From Bacteroides luhongzhouii (GTDB lineage: Bacteria > Bacteroidota > Bacteroidia > Bacteroidales > Bacteroidaceae), in the NCBI RefSeq assembly GCF_009193295.2, contig NZ_CP059973.1, positions 2,914,001-2,978,000 of the forward strand: DNA of 64,000 nucleotides, in the 5' to 3' direction. Below the pieces are notes generated by a model that saw only the letters and a program-made list of their open reading frames with translations, did no database searches and had not been told where the DNA came from. The position numbers were made by a program, and so were the translations under genes. Below, in pieces: positions 26,599-35,909 of the stretch. Within the stretch, counting starts at the first letter, position 1. Every line of letters begins with the position of its first letter.

Positions 26599-26644
26599 GT
26601 GAGGAAAATCAAGTGAAAATGTTTTCTTGAGGAATTTATTTGGT

Positions 26645-27109
26645 TCAATCCGTTAATAATTCTGTTTGTATATATAGAACATAGCTGATTATCCAAAACT
26701 CAATAAATGTATATGATTTGTCCTGCCAATAGCTTTGATATGTTATTTCCAACGTTATACAATTATGAATAGCTTCAATGACCGGTATCAGATATTGTTC
26801 TCCTGAGGGATAGTCTTCTAGTAGAATTTTATCCTTTAATTTGTGGCTTTTATTGAGGGTTGTATTGACTGCAAATGTATTCAAGGGCCATTTTCTGAGT
26901 CCTTTCTTTTTAAGTTATTCAGTGTTTTCTATGTAATAATTACATCCGTTATGTCTATCGCATTCTATGTTTATGCCGAATAGTTCCTCAATAGCCTTCC
27001 GGTGATCACACTGCAGCCATTTACGGTTAATTTCATCCTGTGTTATTGTTCCAGCCCGATAGATTGTATCTACTAACCAGAGATATCTATTAAAGAGATC
27101 TTTTGCCAT
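26645..27109 (-). pseudogene. decayed WYL-domain transcriptional regulator
   Basis: The ATG at 27109 starts MAKDLFNRYLWLVDTIYRAG, typical of the N-terminal winged helix of Bacteroides WYL regulators, and continues to ECDRHNGCNYYIENTE, where an in-frame TAA occurs. The same frame resumes with RKWPLNTFAVNTTLNKSHKL and LEITYQSYWQDKSYTF, typical of the start of the WYL domain, and then ends near 26645. Compared with intact relatives, a piece is missing after EINRKWLQC and the C-terminal half is absent. Two separate small frames of 64 and 79 residues are therefore parts of one dead gene. Confidence 0.8.
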
Positions 27110-27188
27110 AAAGAAATCAGTTTATCCGTTTTATATTAGTGCTGCAAATATCGTGAAACGATGTGCCAAAACAAGGCACAATCTATAC

Positions 27189-28241
27189 TTATTTCTTTTT
27201 CCACTCCTGATAGGAAATCAGCAGCCCCACTACTTCCGAATAGTTTTGCCGTCCGCTTTCTATCTTATTCCCTTTCAGATAAAGGTCATATATCCAATCC
27301 TGCACAGCACCGACCACGGGGCTATACTTGGCAGCCCAATACGCCTGGTTATTCTTAGCCAATTCGATAATTTCCGGTCGGATACGTTTAAAAAGTCGGG
27401 TGTATTCTTCTTCCGGGAGTAATCTTTGCGCATTTCCCAATACATGTCCCAATACAGAAAAGTATCCGGAAAAACGGATTCCCATTGCTTGTGAACGGGT
27501 GCAAACCTGATAAGCATAAAAATTAGCTTCCGCTTCACTGGTGATACCTAATAAATGGGCTAGTTCGTGAGCATAAGTGGCCGGATAATTAACGGGAAGC
27601 AAATCTCCGTTGAGTGTAAACTCACAGAAGAAAGGCCCCATGCTACCCGTTACTCCTACCATTGAAATGAAGGGAGTGAATAACATTGTTTTTACCCTCG
27701 GATGCTCGTGTGGAGGGCGATGTACGCCCAAGCTATCACTTAACTGATGATAGATTCGCACAGTTTCCTCTCGTATCAAGTCTTGGTTGATACTATTGAC
27801 AGGAGTATACGAACGGTTAAGTTGAGTAATATAATCATCTACGAATTCTTGGAAAATCTCGGGAGTATAGGCGGTGTACGGGATTTCTGTTCGTTGATAG
27901 AAGTTTTTCTGCGAGTAGTTCAGTCCCCATGCCAGATAGAACCATACATAAATCCATAATAAGTATTCCCCGTCGCGCAATAAGATTTTCTTCCAAGGCA
28001 ACTTCTTGCGGAGACGGGCATAAAAGGGATAAACAATCACGCCTGTGATGCTAAGAAAAATAAATAAATCCCCTATTGCAAAAGGAAATAAACCGGAAAA
28101 AAACGACAGGACGTATGAGATAAGGGGATAGATTGTCTGAGAATAGATCGTTGCCAGAGCAGGAATCCATTGCGTTAGCCACACCAGGATTAACAATGCT
28201 CCTAAGGCTAAATATCTTACATTTGGCTTATTTTTCATCAT
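27189..28241 (-). CDS. DUF3810 family membrane protein with HExxH-like motif
   Basis: I take the ATG at 28241 (MMKNKPNVRYLALGALL) as start, giving 350 residues; seven further codons upstream are possible. Three hydrophobic segments (residues about 13-30, 40-62 and 85-105) suggest an integral membrane N-terminus. The C-terminal part contains YAHELAHLLGITSEAEANFY, which looks like a zinc-peptidase HExxH helix with a downstream Glu. This is the DUF3810 family of Bacteroidota, whose substrate is unknown. The gene is divergent from the membrane protein at 28382. Confidence 0.88.
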   Translation of the reverse strand: MMKNKPNVRYLALGALLILVWLTQWIPALATIYSQTIYPLISYVLSFFSGLFPFAIGDLFIFLSITGVIVYPFYARLRKKLPWKKILLRDGEYLLWIYVWFYLAWGLNYSQKNFYQRTEIPYTAYTPEIFQEFVDDYITQLNRSYTPVNSINQDLIREETVRIYHQLSDSLGVHRPPHEHPRVKTMLFTPFISMVGVTGSMGPFFCEFTLNGDLLPVNYPATYAHELAHLLGITSEAEANFYAYQVCTRSQAMGIRFSGYFSVLGHVLGNAQRLLPEEEYTRLFKRIRPEIIELAKNNQAYWAAKYSPVVGAVQDWIYDLYLKGNKIESGRQNYSEVVGLLISYQEWKKK

Positions 28242-28301
28242 TTGTATAATATCAGTCAACAAAAATATGCATTTAATAAACGTCGCGCGAAAAAATACCT
28301 C

Positions 28302-28309
28302 TATATTTG
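28302..28309 (+). promoter_or_regulatory. promoter -7 element for the gene at 28382
   Basis: TATATTTG at 28302-28309 matches TAnnTTTG and leaves a leader of about 65 bases before the ATG at 28382. No good -33 TTG is visible. Confidence 0.45.
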
Positions 28310-28381
28310 CAAAAAATCTGTTAACAGTGACTTTGTGTACCTGCGTAATCAGAGAAAGTTATTCAACATAAACCGGATAAG

Positions 28382-29020
28382 ATGGCTACATCAGAAGAAA
28401 TAGAGAAGTATTGCAGGAATTGTGTGTCACGTGATTTTGTGAACGGAAAAGGACTCGTTTGTAAACGTACCGGAGAACTTCCCGCTTTTGAAGAAGAATG
28501 TGACAGTTTTGAGCAAGATAAGGAGTTGGAAAGATTAGCGCCTCCCAAACCGGAAGACTTTCCGGTATCTATGACAGAAGAGGAAATGCTTGCCGAAGAG
28601 AACCTGCCCAAAGGAGTATTGTGTGCGGTTGTCGCATGTATCGTTGGTGCGGTGGCATGGGGGCTGATTTCCGTTTCTACAGGTCGTCAGATAGGATTTA
28701 TGCCCATTGCTATCGGATTCATGGTAGGTTTTGCGATGCGACAGGGCAAGGGAATACGTCCTGTTTTCGGAATTATCGGTGCGGCATTATCTCTGATTAG
28801 TTGTATCTTAGGTGATTTCTTGTCTATTATCGGGTATATCTCCCAAGATTATGAAATGGGCTATTTTCAAGTCCTGGCAGGTGTAGATTATGGAGAGATA
28901 TTCTCTATTCTGTTGAAAAATGTAATGTCGATGACTGCCCTGTTCTACGGATTCGCTCTTTATGAGGGATATAAATTCTCTTTCCGTGCACAGAAACATC
29001 CCGAGGGTGGTAAGATTTGA
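28382..29020 (+). CDS. hypothetical membrane protein with Cys-containing N-terminus
   Basis: This 212-residue protein is not one I can name. The N-terminal 45 residues contain four cysteines (KYCRNCVSRDF, VCKRTG, ECDSF), suggesting a small metal-binding knuckle, followed by an acidic linker. From residue 78 there are three or four membrane helices (GVLCAVVACIVGAVAWGLI, IGFMPIAIGFMVGFAM, VFGIIGAALSLISCILGDFL, MTALFYGFALYEGYKF). Similar zinc-finger-plus-membrane proteins occur widely in Bacteroidota with no known role. It has its own promoter and lies 64 bases before valS. Confidence 0.8.
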   Translation: MATSEEIEKYCRNCVSRDFVNGKGLVCKRTGELPAFEEECDSFEQDKELERLAPPKPEDFPVSMTEEEMLAEENLPKGVLCAVVACIVGAVAWGLISVSTGRQIGFMPIAIGFMVGFAMRQGKGIRPVFGIIGAALSLISCILGDFLSIIGYISQDYEMGYFQVLAGVDYGEIFSILLKNVMSMTALFYGFALYEGYKFSFRAQKHPEGGKI

Positions 29021-29084
29021 ATTTAAATTATTAATTTTGTACCCGTTATTTTTAGAATATACATTATCATATACATAAAACAAT

Positions 29085-31721
29085 ATGGAATTAGCAAGTA
29101 AGTACAATCCCGCTGACGTGGAGGGAAAATGGTACCAGTATTGGCTGGACCATCATTTATTCAGTTCAAAACCCGATGGTCGTGAACCTTACACCATCGT
29201 CATTCCGCCCCCGAACGTCACCGGTGTGTTACACATGGGACACATGCTTAATAATACCATCCAGGATATTTTAGTTCGTCGTGCCCGTATGGAAGGCAAG
29301 AATGCCTGCTGGGTGCCGGGAACTGACCATGCTTCTATTGCCACCGAAGCAAAAGTTGTAAACAGACTCGCTTCTCAAGGTATCAAGAAAACCGATCTGA
29401 CTCGTGATGAGTTCTTAAAACATGCCTGGGAATGGACAGACGAGCACGGTGGTATTATCTTGAAGCAACTCCGTAAACTCGGCGCATCCTGCGATTGGGA
29501 TCGTACTGCTTTCACTATGGATGAGAAACGCAGTGAAAGTGTAATCAAGGTATTTGTCGATCTGTTCGATAAAGGATTGATCTACCGGGGCGTCCGCATG
29601 GTAAACTGGGATCCGAAAGCCTTGACTGCTCTTTCCGACGAGGAAGTAATCTACAAGGAAGAACACGGAAAGCTGTATTACCTCCGTTATAAAGTGGAAG
29701 GCGATCCGGAAGGTCGCTACGCGGTTGTTGCAACGACTCGTCCCGAAACAATTATGGGGGATACGGCCATGTGTATCAATCCGAACGACCCGAAGAACGA
29801 ATGGCTGAAAGGAAAGAAAGTAATCGTTCCGCTGGTAAACCGTGTCATTCCTGTGATTGAGGATGATTATGTAGATATCGAATTCGGTACAGGTTGTCTG
29901 AAAGTAACCCCGGCCCATGATGTAAACGACTATATGCTGGGTGAAAAATATAACCTGCCTAGTATCGATATCTTCAATGACAACGGTACATTGAGCGAAG
30001 CTGCCGGTATGTATATCGGTATGGACCGTTTCGATGTTCGTAAACAAATAGAGAAAGACCTCGAAGCTGCCGGATTGCTGGAAAAAATAGAAGCCTATAC
30101 TAATAAGGTAGGATATTCGGAACGTACCAACGTTGTGATCGAACCGAAATTGTCTATGCAATGGTTCCTCAAGATGCAGCATTTCGCAGATATGGCATTG
30201 CCTCCGGTAATGAACGACGATCTGAAATTCTACCCTGCAAAATACAAGAATACCTACCGTCACTGGATGGAAAACATCAAAGACTGGTGTATCAGCCGTC
30301 AGTTGTGGTGGGGGCATCGTATTCCTGCATACTTCCTGCCGGAAGGTGGTTATGTAGTAGCCACTACTCCCGAAGAAGCTCTGGCAAAAGCAAAAGAAAA
30401 GACGGGTAATGCCGCCCTGACAATGGAAGACCTGCGTCAGGATGAAGATTGCCTGGACACTTGGTTCTCTTCCTGGTTGTGGCCTATCTCTTTGTTCGAC
30501 GGAATCAATAATCCGGGCAATGAAGAAATCAAATACTACTATCCGACAAGCGACCTTGTGACAGGACCGGACATTATCTTCTTCTGGGTAGCCCGTATGA
30601 TTATGGCAGGCTACGAATATGAGGGACAGATGCCGTTTAAGAACGTATACTTCACAGGAATCGTTCGCGATAAGCAGGGACGTAAGATGTCTAAATCACT
30701 CGGTAACTCTCCTGACCCATTGGAACTGATTGAAAAGTATGGTGCCGACGGTGTACGTATGGGTATGATGCTTTCAGCTCCTGCCGGAAACGACATCCTT
30801 TTCGATGACGCACTTTGCGAACAGGGACGTAACTTCTGCAACAAGATATGGAATGCTTTCCGTCTGATTAAAGGATGGACGAATGCCCAAGGAACGATTG
30901 CAGTTCCGCCCGAGGCTCATCTGGCTGTTCAATGGTTCGACCAAAGACTGGATGCAGCTGCGGTTGAAGTTGCCGATTTGTTCTCTAAATATCGTTTGAG
31001 CGAAGCATTGATGTTAGTTTACAAACTATTCTGGGATGAGTTCTCTTCTTGGTTGCTGGAAATTGTGAAACCGGCTTATGGACAGCCCGTTAATGGCTTT
31101 ATTTATAGTATGGTGCTTAGTTCTTTCGAACGTCTGCTTGAGTTGCTTCATCCTTTCATGCCGTTTATCACAGAAGAACTGTGGCAGCAACTGCGTGAGC
31201 GCAAACCGGGTGAAAGTTTGATGGTTACTCTCATGGAGGAGCCTCTTGAGGTAAACGAGAAATTCTTGCAAGAATTTGAATTGGCTAAGGAAATTATCAG
31301 CAATGTCCGCAGTATTCGTTTGCAGAAGAATATTGCTTTGAAAGAACAACTCGAATTGCAGATCGTAGGTAGTCATCCGGTAGAAAAAATGAATCCGGTG
31401 ATTATCAAGATGTGTAATCTGTCTGCTGTAACAGTGGTGGAAAGCAAATCGGAAGGTGCTGCTTCTTTCATGATAGGAACAACAGAATTTGCGGTACCAT
31501 TGGGTAATATGATTGACGTGGAAGCGGAAATTGCCCGTATGGAAGCAGAACTGAAGCATAAAGAAGGATTCTTGCAAGGCGTAATGAAGAAGCTTAGTAA
31601 TGAAAAATTCGTCAACAATGCTCCGGCGGCTGTTCTCGAACTGGAACGCAAGAAACAGGCCGATGCTGAAAGTATTATTAATTCTTTGAAAGAAAGCATT
31701 GCTGCTTTAAAGAAAGCGTAA
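29085..31721 (+). CDS. valS: valyl-tRNA synthetase
   Basis: This 878-residue protein has all class I aminoacyl-tRNA synthetase landmarks: the HIGH-type motif HMGHMLNN near residue 46, the editing domain with [13 protein letters not shown] near 219, [12 protein letters not shown] near 535, and a C-terminal coiled-coil arm ([20 protein letters not shown]) that contacts tRNA. It charges tRNA-Val with valine and hydrolyses mischarged threonine. Length and domain order are normal. It is followed by a strong terminator at 31750. Confidence 0.98.
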   Translation: MELASKYNPADVEGKWYQYWLDHHLFSSKPDGREPYTIVIPPPNVTGVLHMGHMLNNTIQDILVRRARMEGKNACWVPGTDHASIATEAKVVNRLASQGIKKTDLTRDEFLKHAWEWTDEHGGIILKQLRKLGASCDWDRTAFTMDEKRSESVIKVFVDLFDKGLIYRGVRMVNWDPKALTALSDEEVIYKEEHGKLYYLRYKVEGDPEGRYAVVATTRPETIMGDTAMCINPNDPKNEWLKGKKVIVPLVNRVIPVIEDDYVDIEFGTGCLKVTPAHDVNDYMLGEKYNLPSIDIFNDNGTLSEAAGMYIGMDRFDVRKQIEKDLEAAGLLEKIEAYTNKVGYSERTNVVIEPKLSMQWFLKMQHFADMALPPVMNDDLKFYPAKYKNTYRHWMENIKDWCISRQLWWGHRIPAYFLPEGGYVVATTPEEALAKAKEKTGNAALTMEDLRQDEDCLDTWFSSWLWPISLFDGINNPGNEEIKYYYPTSDLVTGPDIIFFWVARMIMAGYEYEGQMPFKNVYFTGIVRDKQGRKMSKSLGNSPDPLELIEKYGADGVRMGMMLSAPAGNDILFDDALCEQGRNFCNKIWNAFRLIKGWTNAQGTIAVPPEAHLAVQWFDQRLDAAAVEVADLFSKYRLSEALMLVYKLFWDEFSSWLLEIVKPAYGQPVNGFIYSMVLSSFERLLELLHPFMPFITEELWQQLRERKPGESLMVTLMEEPLEVNEKFLQEFELAKEIISNVRSIRLQKNIALKEQLELQIVGSHPVEKMNPVIIKMCNLSAVTVVESKSEGAASFMIGTTEFAVPLGNMIDVEAEIARMEAELKHKEGFLQGVMKKLSNEKFVNNAPAAVLELERKKQADAESIINSLKESIAALKKA

Positions 31722-31749
31722 CTCTCTGATAGCTAAATTTCAATAATAT

Positions 31750-31786
31750 AAGGCATCTCGATTAATTTTGAGATGCCTTTTTTTTG
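31750..31786 (+). terminator. valS intrinsic terminator
   Basis: AAGGCATCTC (31750-31759) pairs perfectly with GAGATGCCTT (31770-31779), followed by eight T residues. Confidence 0.9.
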
Positions 31787-31804
31787 CGAAATGGAAATAA
31801 ATAC

Positions 31805-31812
31805 TACCTTTG
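31805..31812 (+). promoter_or_regulatory. promoter -7 element of the histidine kinase gene
   Basis: TACCTTTG at 31805-31812 matches TAnnTTTG and lies 25 bases before the ATG at 31838, right after the valS terminator. Confidence 0.6.
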
Positions 31813-31837
31813 CCGTAGCTATTATCGAACATCACAA

Positions 31838-33304
31838 ATGAAACAAGTACTCCGAATCACCTCATTCTTAAGCATATTCCTTTTTATAGAAGGATTCTTA
31901 TTATCTGTGTCAGCTCGAACTGATACAAAAAATAAAGAAGTACTGGTTTTAAACTCCATTAATTTTAACTTGCCTTGGGCTAAAAACTTCTATTGGTGCA
32001 TACACGATGTCCTTCAGAAGCAGGGTATATCTGCCAAAGCGGAATCTCTTTCCGTACCTGCTTTGGCTAATAAGATGGAAGCAGATGCCGTAGTCACCCA
32101 TTTGCGCGAGAAATACCCGGTAGCTCCCGCTGCCATCGTCTTGATTGGAGATCCGGGATGGATTGTCTGCCGTGAACTGTTTGATGACGTATGGAAAGAC
32201 GTTCCGGTAATAGTGGCAAATGCCTGCGACCGCCTGCCTGCTTCTCTCGATGTTTTACTGTCTCATGCTCCGCTGACGGAAACCAACAGTGTCCCCGGTG
32301 AAGAATGGAGAAGAGGCTATAATCTGACACTTTTAAAGCAGCATTATTATGTGAAGGAAACAGTGGAACTGATTTATAAACTAATACCAGACATGAAACG
32401 TCTGGCATTTCTTTCGGACGACCGATATATTAGTGAAGAAACCCGTGGGGATGTGAAGGAAGCCGTCGAAAAAAACTTCCCGGATTTACGTCTGGAGCTA
32501 CTTTCTACCACTCAATTATCGACAGAAATGTTGCTGGATACCCTGCATAGTTATACACCCAATACAGGAATTATTTACTACTCCTGGTTTGAGTCTCATA
32601 ATGAAAATGACAACAACTATCTTTTCGACCACATACAGGAAATTATAACCAATTTTACTCCCTCACCTCTGTTTTTGCTATCTCCCGAAAATTTATCGAA
32701 CAATACTTTCGCGGGAGGGTATTATGTATCGACAGAGTCTTTTTGCGATTCTTTGCTGGAAATCCTGAATCGCATATTGAATGGAGAACAAGCCCGCAAT
32801 ATCCCGGGTGGAGTGGGAGGGGAAGGAAATGCCTATCTTTGTTATCCTGTATTAAAGTCTTATAATATTCCGTCAAGTCGTTATCCCGAAGATGCTGTAT
32901 ATGTTGATAAACCTCAAACTTTTTTTCAACAACATTGTGTTAAGATTATTTCTAGTTCAGTCTTTCTATTATTTTTGATAGCTGCTATTGTCTATTATAT
33001 TCGTATTCTTCGGAAAGCGTATAGCCGTTTGAGTGAAGCAATGGAAAAAGCAGAACAGGCCAATCAATTGAAATCTGCTTTTTTGGCGAACATGAGTCAT
33101 GAAATACGTACTCCTTTGAACGCAATCGTGGGATTTTCAAATATGCTTCCCAGTACAGAAGATCGTGCCGAAATGCGCGAGTACGCAGATATCATCGAAA
33201 CAAATACCGATTTGCTACTCCAATTGATAAATGATATCTTGGACTTATCAAAGATTGAAGCCGGGACATTTGATTTCTATCCTTCCTCGATCGATGTTAA
33301 TTAG
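31838..33304 (+). CDS. sensor histidine kinase, 5' part, ended by an in-frame TAG
   Basis: The ATG at 31838 starts a signal peptide (MKQVLRITSFLSIFLFIEGF). Residues about 30-360 resemble an ABC-type substrate-binding sensor domain (VLVLNSINFNLPWAKNFYW), then comes a membrane helix near 368-390, and the HisKA dimerisation domain with the phospho-acceptor His in NMSHEIRTPLNAIVGF near 420. The frame ends at a TAG at 33302-33304, before the ATP-binding domain, which is encoded immediately downstream in the same frame. Alone this piece could dimerise but could not phosphorylate itself. No response regulator gene is next to it. It may be a nonsense mutant of a once intact 631-residue kinase. Confidence 0.8.
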   Translation: MKQVLRITSFLSIFLFIEGFLLSVSARTDTKNKEVLVLNSINFNLPWAKNFYWCIHDVLQKQGISAKAESLSVPALANKMEADAVVTHLREKYPVAPAAIVLIGDPGWIVCRELFDDVWKDVPVIVANACDRLPASLDVLLSHAPLTETNSVPGEEWRRGYNLTLLKQHYYVKETVELIYKLIPDMKRLAFLSDDRYISEETRGDVKEAVEKNFPDLRLELLSTTQLSTEMLLDTLHSYTPNTGIIYYSWFESHNENDNNYLFDHIQEIITNFTPSPLFLLSPENLSNNTFAGGYYVSTESFCDSLLEILNRILNGEQARNIPGGVGGEGNAYLCYPVLKSYNIPSSRYPEDAVYVDKPQTFFQQHCVKIISSSVFLLFLIAAIVYYIRILRKAYSRLSEAMEKAEQANQLKSAFLANMSHEIRTPLNAIVGFSNMLPSTEDRAEMREYADIIETNTDLLLQLINDILDLSKIEAGTFDFYPSSIDVN

Positions 33305-33307
33305 ACA

Positions 33308-33733
33308 ATGGAGGAAATTGAACAAAGTATGCGGTTACGTTTGAAAAACAGTGATGTTACCCTTGCATTTACCGAACGCTTGCCGGGTTGTCTTTTTTAT
33401 ATTGACAAGAACCGCCTGATACAATTGCTTGCCAACTTTGTCAATAACGCTATCAAATTTACTCAAACAGGTACTATCTGTATGGGGTATCGTATGACAG
33501 ACACCGATACTATTTATTTTTATGTATCGGATACCGGCTGTGGTATGTCGAACGAACAGTGTGAACATGTTTTCGAACGATTCGTAAAATATAACCCGTT
33601 CATTCAAGGTACCGGTTTAGGACTTTCCATCTGTCGTACGATTGTTGAGCGTCTCGGGGGGAAAATAGGAGTAGATTCAGAAGAAGGTAAAGGATCTACT
33701 TTCTGGTTTACGCTTCCTTATAGAAAGAGATGA
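33308..33733 (+). CDS. histidine kinase ATP-binding domain, 3' part of the split gene
   Basis: This 141-residue frame is in phase with the upstream kinase and separated from it by TAG ACA. It holds the full HATPase_c domain: N-box NFVNNAIKF, G1 box DTGCGM, F box FERFVKY and G2 box GTGLGLSICR, ending shortly after GSTFWFTLP. The ATG at 33308 might serve as an internal start, but no clear ribosome binding site is seen. Read as a whole, 31838-33733 would be one ordinary sensor kinase. Whether the two halves are translated separately and complement each other cannot be told. Confidence 0.75.
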   Translation: MEEIEQSMRLRLKNSDVTLAFTERLPGCLFYIDKNRLIQLLANFVNNAIKFTQTGTICMGYRMTDTDTIYFYVSDTGCGMSNEQCEHVFERFVKYNPFIQGTGLGLSICRTIVERLGGKIGVDSEEGKGSTFWFTLPYRKR

Positions 33734-33822
33734 GATTCATTAATAGATAAGTTACTGTCTCCTTCTTGCAAACTTCCTTTTCCTTATTACCAAAATTGTT
33801 TTTGCCCAAAAGAAATCTATAA

Positions 33823-33943
33823 ACGCAAGCTTTGTTTTTATAAACGCAAGTTGCATTTATAGTTTGTTTCAGGTCAAATAGAACTTTAGCCTTAGAGGAA
33901 CGTAAGTTTATCTTTAATACAACGTAAGTTATCTATTAATACT
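33823..33943. repeat. diverged 22-nt-period repeats after the kinase gene
   Basis: The 273-base gap 33734-34006 holds no gene. TATAAACGCAAG occurs twice 21 bases apart (33818, 33839). ACGTAAGTT occurs twice exactly 22 bases apart (33900, 33922), preceded 22 bases earlier by a unit opening ATAGA (33878). Unit length and partial sequence agree with the 22-nt repeats at 24301 and 52443, so it may be a more diverged copy of the same family. Confidence 0.45.
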
Positions 33944-34006
33944 TTAGCTGACAGGTAATGACCAAATAAAACAATATTGGTGGTTACTTATATGACTTGT
34001 TTAGTC

Positions 34007-34582
34007 TTACGGGAATAAGATAGGAAGCAGTAGCGGTAGATAGTCCTTTAAATCTAAACGTAATTGTTTCAGTGCCTGCTGTATACGATAATCGACTGTT
34101 TTAGGTGATATTTCAAGAATTTCTGCAATTTCCTTATAACTCATATCCTGAAAGCGATGCATCACAAAAGCTTCTCGGTAACTTTCCGGCAAGTTGGCAA
34201 TAGCATCCTTGATTTGTTGTGTCAATTCCTCTATTTGATAGATATCCGTATCTTGCAGCATTTCCTTCATTTCTTCATAGAATCGTGTGTCTGCACGTTG
34301 GGCGGCATCAATATGTGCAAGCTTGTTCAGAGCCTTGCGATATATCATTTTGTAGAGATACGAACTAAGCGAGATCTCAATAATCAGATTCTCTCTGTTC
34401 TCCCAAATCCATAAAAGAGAGTCTTGCACAATTTCCTCCGCATCTTCCAAGTCTACAAAACGATGGCCGTAAGCACACAGTGTCGGATAGTATTTCCGGA
34501 ATAGTGCATCGAATGCTTTCTGGTCTCCCCGTTGTATAGCAGATAGTAAGTAATTGTTTTCTGACAGGTGGATTTCTTTCAT
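34007..34582 (-). CDS. ECF-type sigma factor (FecI-like) of the SusCD locus
   Basis: This 191-residue sigma-70 family protein has region 2 (YGHRFVDLEDAEEIVQDSLL, residues about 35-54) and region 4 (LPESYREAFVMHRFQDMSYK, about 140-160, followed by EIAEILEISPKTVDYRIQQA). It is transcribed away from the anti-sigma/SusC genes, with 133 bases between the divergent starts, the usual arrangement of ECF-controlled Bacteroides loci. It probably directs transcription of the SusC operon when the anti-sigma factor is contacted by SusC. Confidence 0.95.
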   Translation of the reverse strand: MKEIHLSENNYLLSAIQRGDQKAFDALFRKYYPTLCAYGHRFVDLEDAEEIVQDSLLWIWENRENLIIEISLSSYLYKMIYRKALNKLAHIDAAQRADTRFYEEMKEMLQDTDIYQIEELTQQIKDAIANLPESYREAFVMHRFQDMSYKEIAEILEISPKTVDYRIQQALKQLRLDLKDYLPLLLPILFP

Positions 34583-34715
34583 GTATTAGTTTGGTAATTT
34601 GTTGCAAATATAGCTTTTTTAGATGAAAACAAAGATTTTCAATAAAAAAATGAAATTTGGTTTAGGAATCTCTCAAGTCTCCCTTGTCTTATAGTAAAAG
34701 GCAATAAAAACAGAT

Positions 34716-35738
34716 ATGGATAAAACAGATAGAAATACGATAGAAGAACTGCTTCCTCGTTATTGTGAAGGATTGGCAACGGAGGAAGAACGTCTGAAAG
34801 TTGAGATGTGGATGGGCGAATCGGGCGAAAACCGACGGATGGCAAAACAGATACATGCTCTTTATCTTGCCACGGATACAGTCCATATCATGAAGAAAGT
34901 CGATACGGAGAAAGCATTGTTGAAGGTGAAAAGTAGAATGTCGGGTAACAGACGCAAGGGAACGATGTGGTGGCAATGGACACAACGTGCGGCAGCAATT
35001 TTGTTCATTCCACTTCTCGTTACATTGATGTTCCAGTATTGGGGAGGAAACGAACAGGAAGTGGCACAAATCATGGAAGTGAAAACAAATCCTGGGATGA
35101 TGACCTCATTGATCCTGCCCGACGGGACATTTGTTTACCTGAATTCGGAGTCAACACTAAGTTATCCTTCACGTTTCGATAGTGATACAAGAAATGTGAC
35201 TTTACAGGGAGAAGCTTATTTTGAAGTAGCTAAGAATCCGAAAAAGAAATTTATAATCTCCACTTCCCATCAATCACAAATAGAAGTACTGGGAACTCAT
35301 TTTAATGTAGAGGCTTACGAGAAAGAAGATCGGATTTCAGCGACATTGGTAGAAGGAAAGATCGGTTTTATTTATAAATCAAATGATGTCTCGAAAAAAG
35401 TGCTGATGGATCCGGGACAGAAATTGGTCTATGATTCAAAAGATAATAAGGTTCAGCTTTATGCCACTTCCGGAGAGTCGGAGATTGCCTGGAAAGAAGG
35501 TAAGATTATATTCAGAAATACTCCTTTGGAAGAAGGTTTGCGAATGTTGGAAAAACGGTATAATGTAGAATTCATTATTAAAAACGATCGTTTGAAAGAA
35601 GACTCATTTACGGGAACATTTACCAATCAACGTTTGGAACGTATTCTAGAGTATTTCCAACTTTCTTCTCAAATACGTTGGAGATATCTTGATTCCCCCA
35701 ATATAAAAGATGAAAAGAGTAAAATAGAAATATATTGA
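34716..35738 (+). CDS. FecR-type anti-sigma factor
   Basis: This 340-residue protein has a cytoplasmic N-terminal segment (IEELLPRYCEGLATEEERLK), one membrane helix near residues 91-108 (AAAILFIPLLVTLMFQYW) and the FecR domain with LPDGTFVYLNSESTLSYPSR, GEAYFEVAKNPKKKFIIST and LGTHFNVEAY. The C-terminal STN-like secretin domain has FRNTPLEEGLRMLEKRYNVE. It is divergent from the sigma gene and 171 bases upstream of SusC. The three genes form a standard trans-envelope signalling module, in which SusC's STN domain signals through this protein. Confidence 0.96.
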   Translation: MDKTDRNTIEELLPRYCEGLATEEERLKVEMWMGESGENRRMAKQIHALYLATDTVHIMKKVDTEKALLKVKSRMSGNRRKGTMWWQWTQRAAAILFIPLLVTLMFQYWGGNEQEVAQIMEVKTNPGMMTSLILPDGTFVYLNSESTLSYPSRFDSDTRNVTLQGEAYFEVAKNPKKKFIISTSHQSQIEVLGTHFNVEAYEKEDRISATLVEGKIGFIYKSNDVSKKVLMDPGQKLVYDSKDNKVQLYATSGESEIAWKEGKIIFRNTPLEEGLRMLEKRYNVEFIIKNDRLKEDSFTGTFTNQRLERILEYFQLSSQIRWRYLDSPNIKDEKSKIEIY

Positions 35739-35795
35739 TTTATTAACCTTAAAACAAAAAATGCAATGAAAGACAGAGCCCCTTAATTAAAAAAA

Positions 35796-35829
35796 CATAC
35801 GGGATGATATTGGCGTATCTTCCCGTATG
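35796..35829 (+). promoter_or_regulatory. hairpin in the leader between fecR-type and susC-type genes
   Basis: CATACGGGA (35796-35804) is perfectly complementary to TCCCGTATG (35821-35829) with a 16-base loop. No T run follows, so it is more likely an mRNA leader structure or a control site than a terminator. The remaining gap 35739-35909 shows no gene. Confidence 0.4.
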
Positions 35830-35909
35830 GAAATCGGTAAATCTTTTTGATGCTTGTTTGGCGACAAGCTTAGATAAACTTTTTATTAACTTTAAGTCAT
35901 CACAAATTT

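Noticed and set aside
29415..30317. 300-residue minus-strand frame inside valS
   Set aside because: It is the antisense shadow of valS; no domain features.
33302..33304. TAG in the kinase gene as pyrrolysine or other recoding
   Set aside because: No recoding genes are seen and Bacteroides is not known for amber recoding; a nonsense mutation or sequencing error is simpler.
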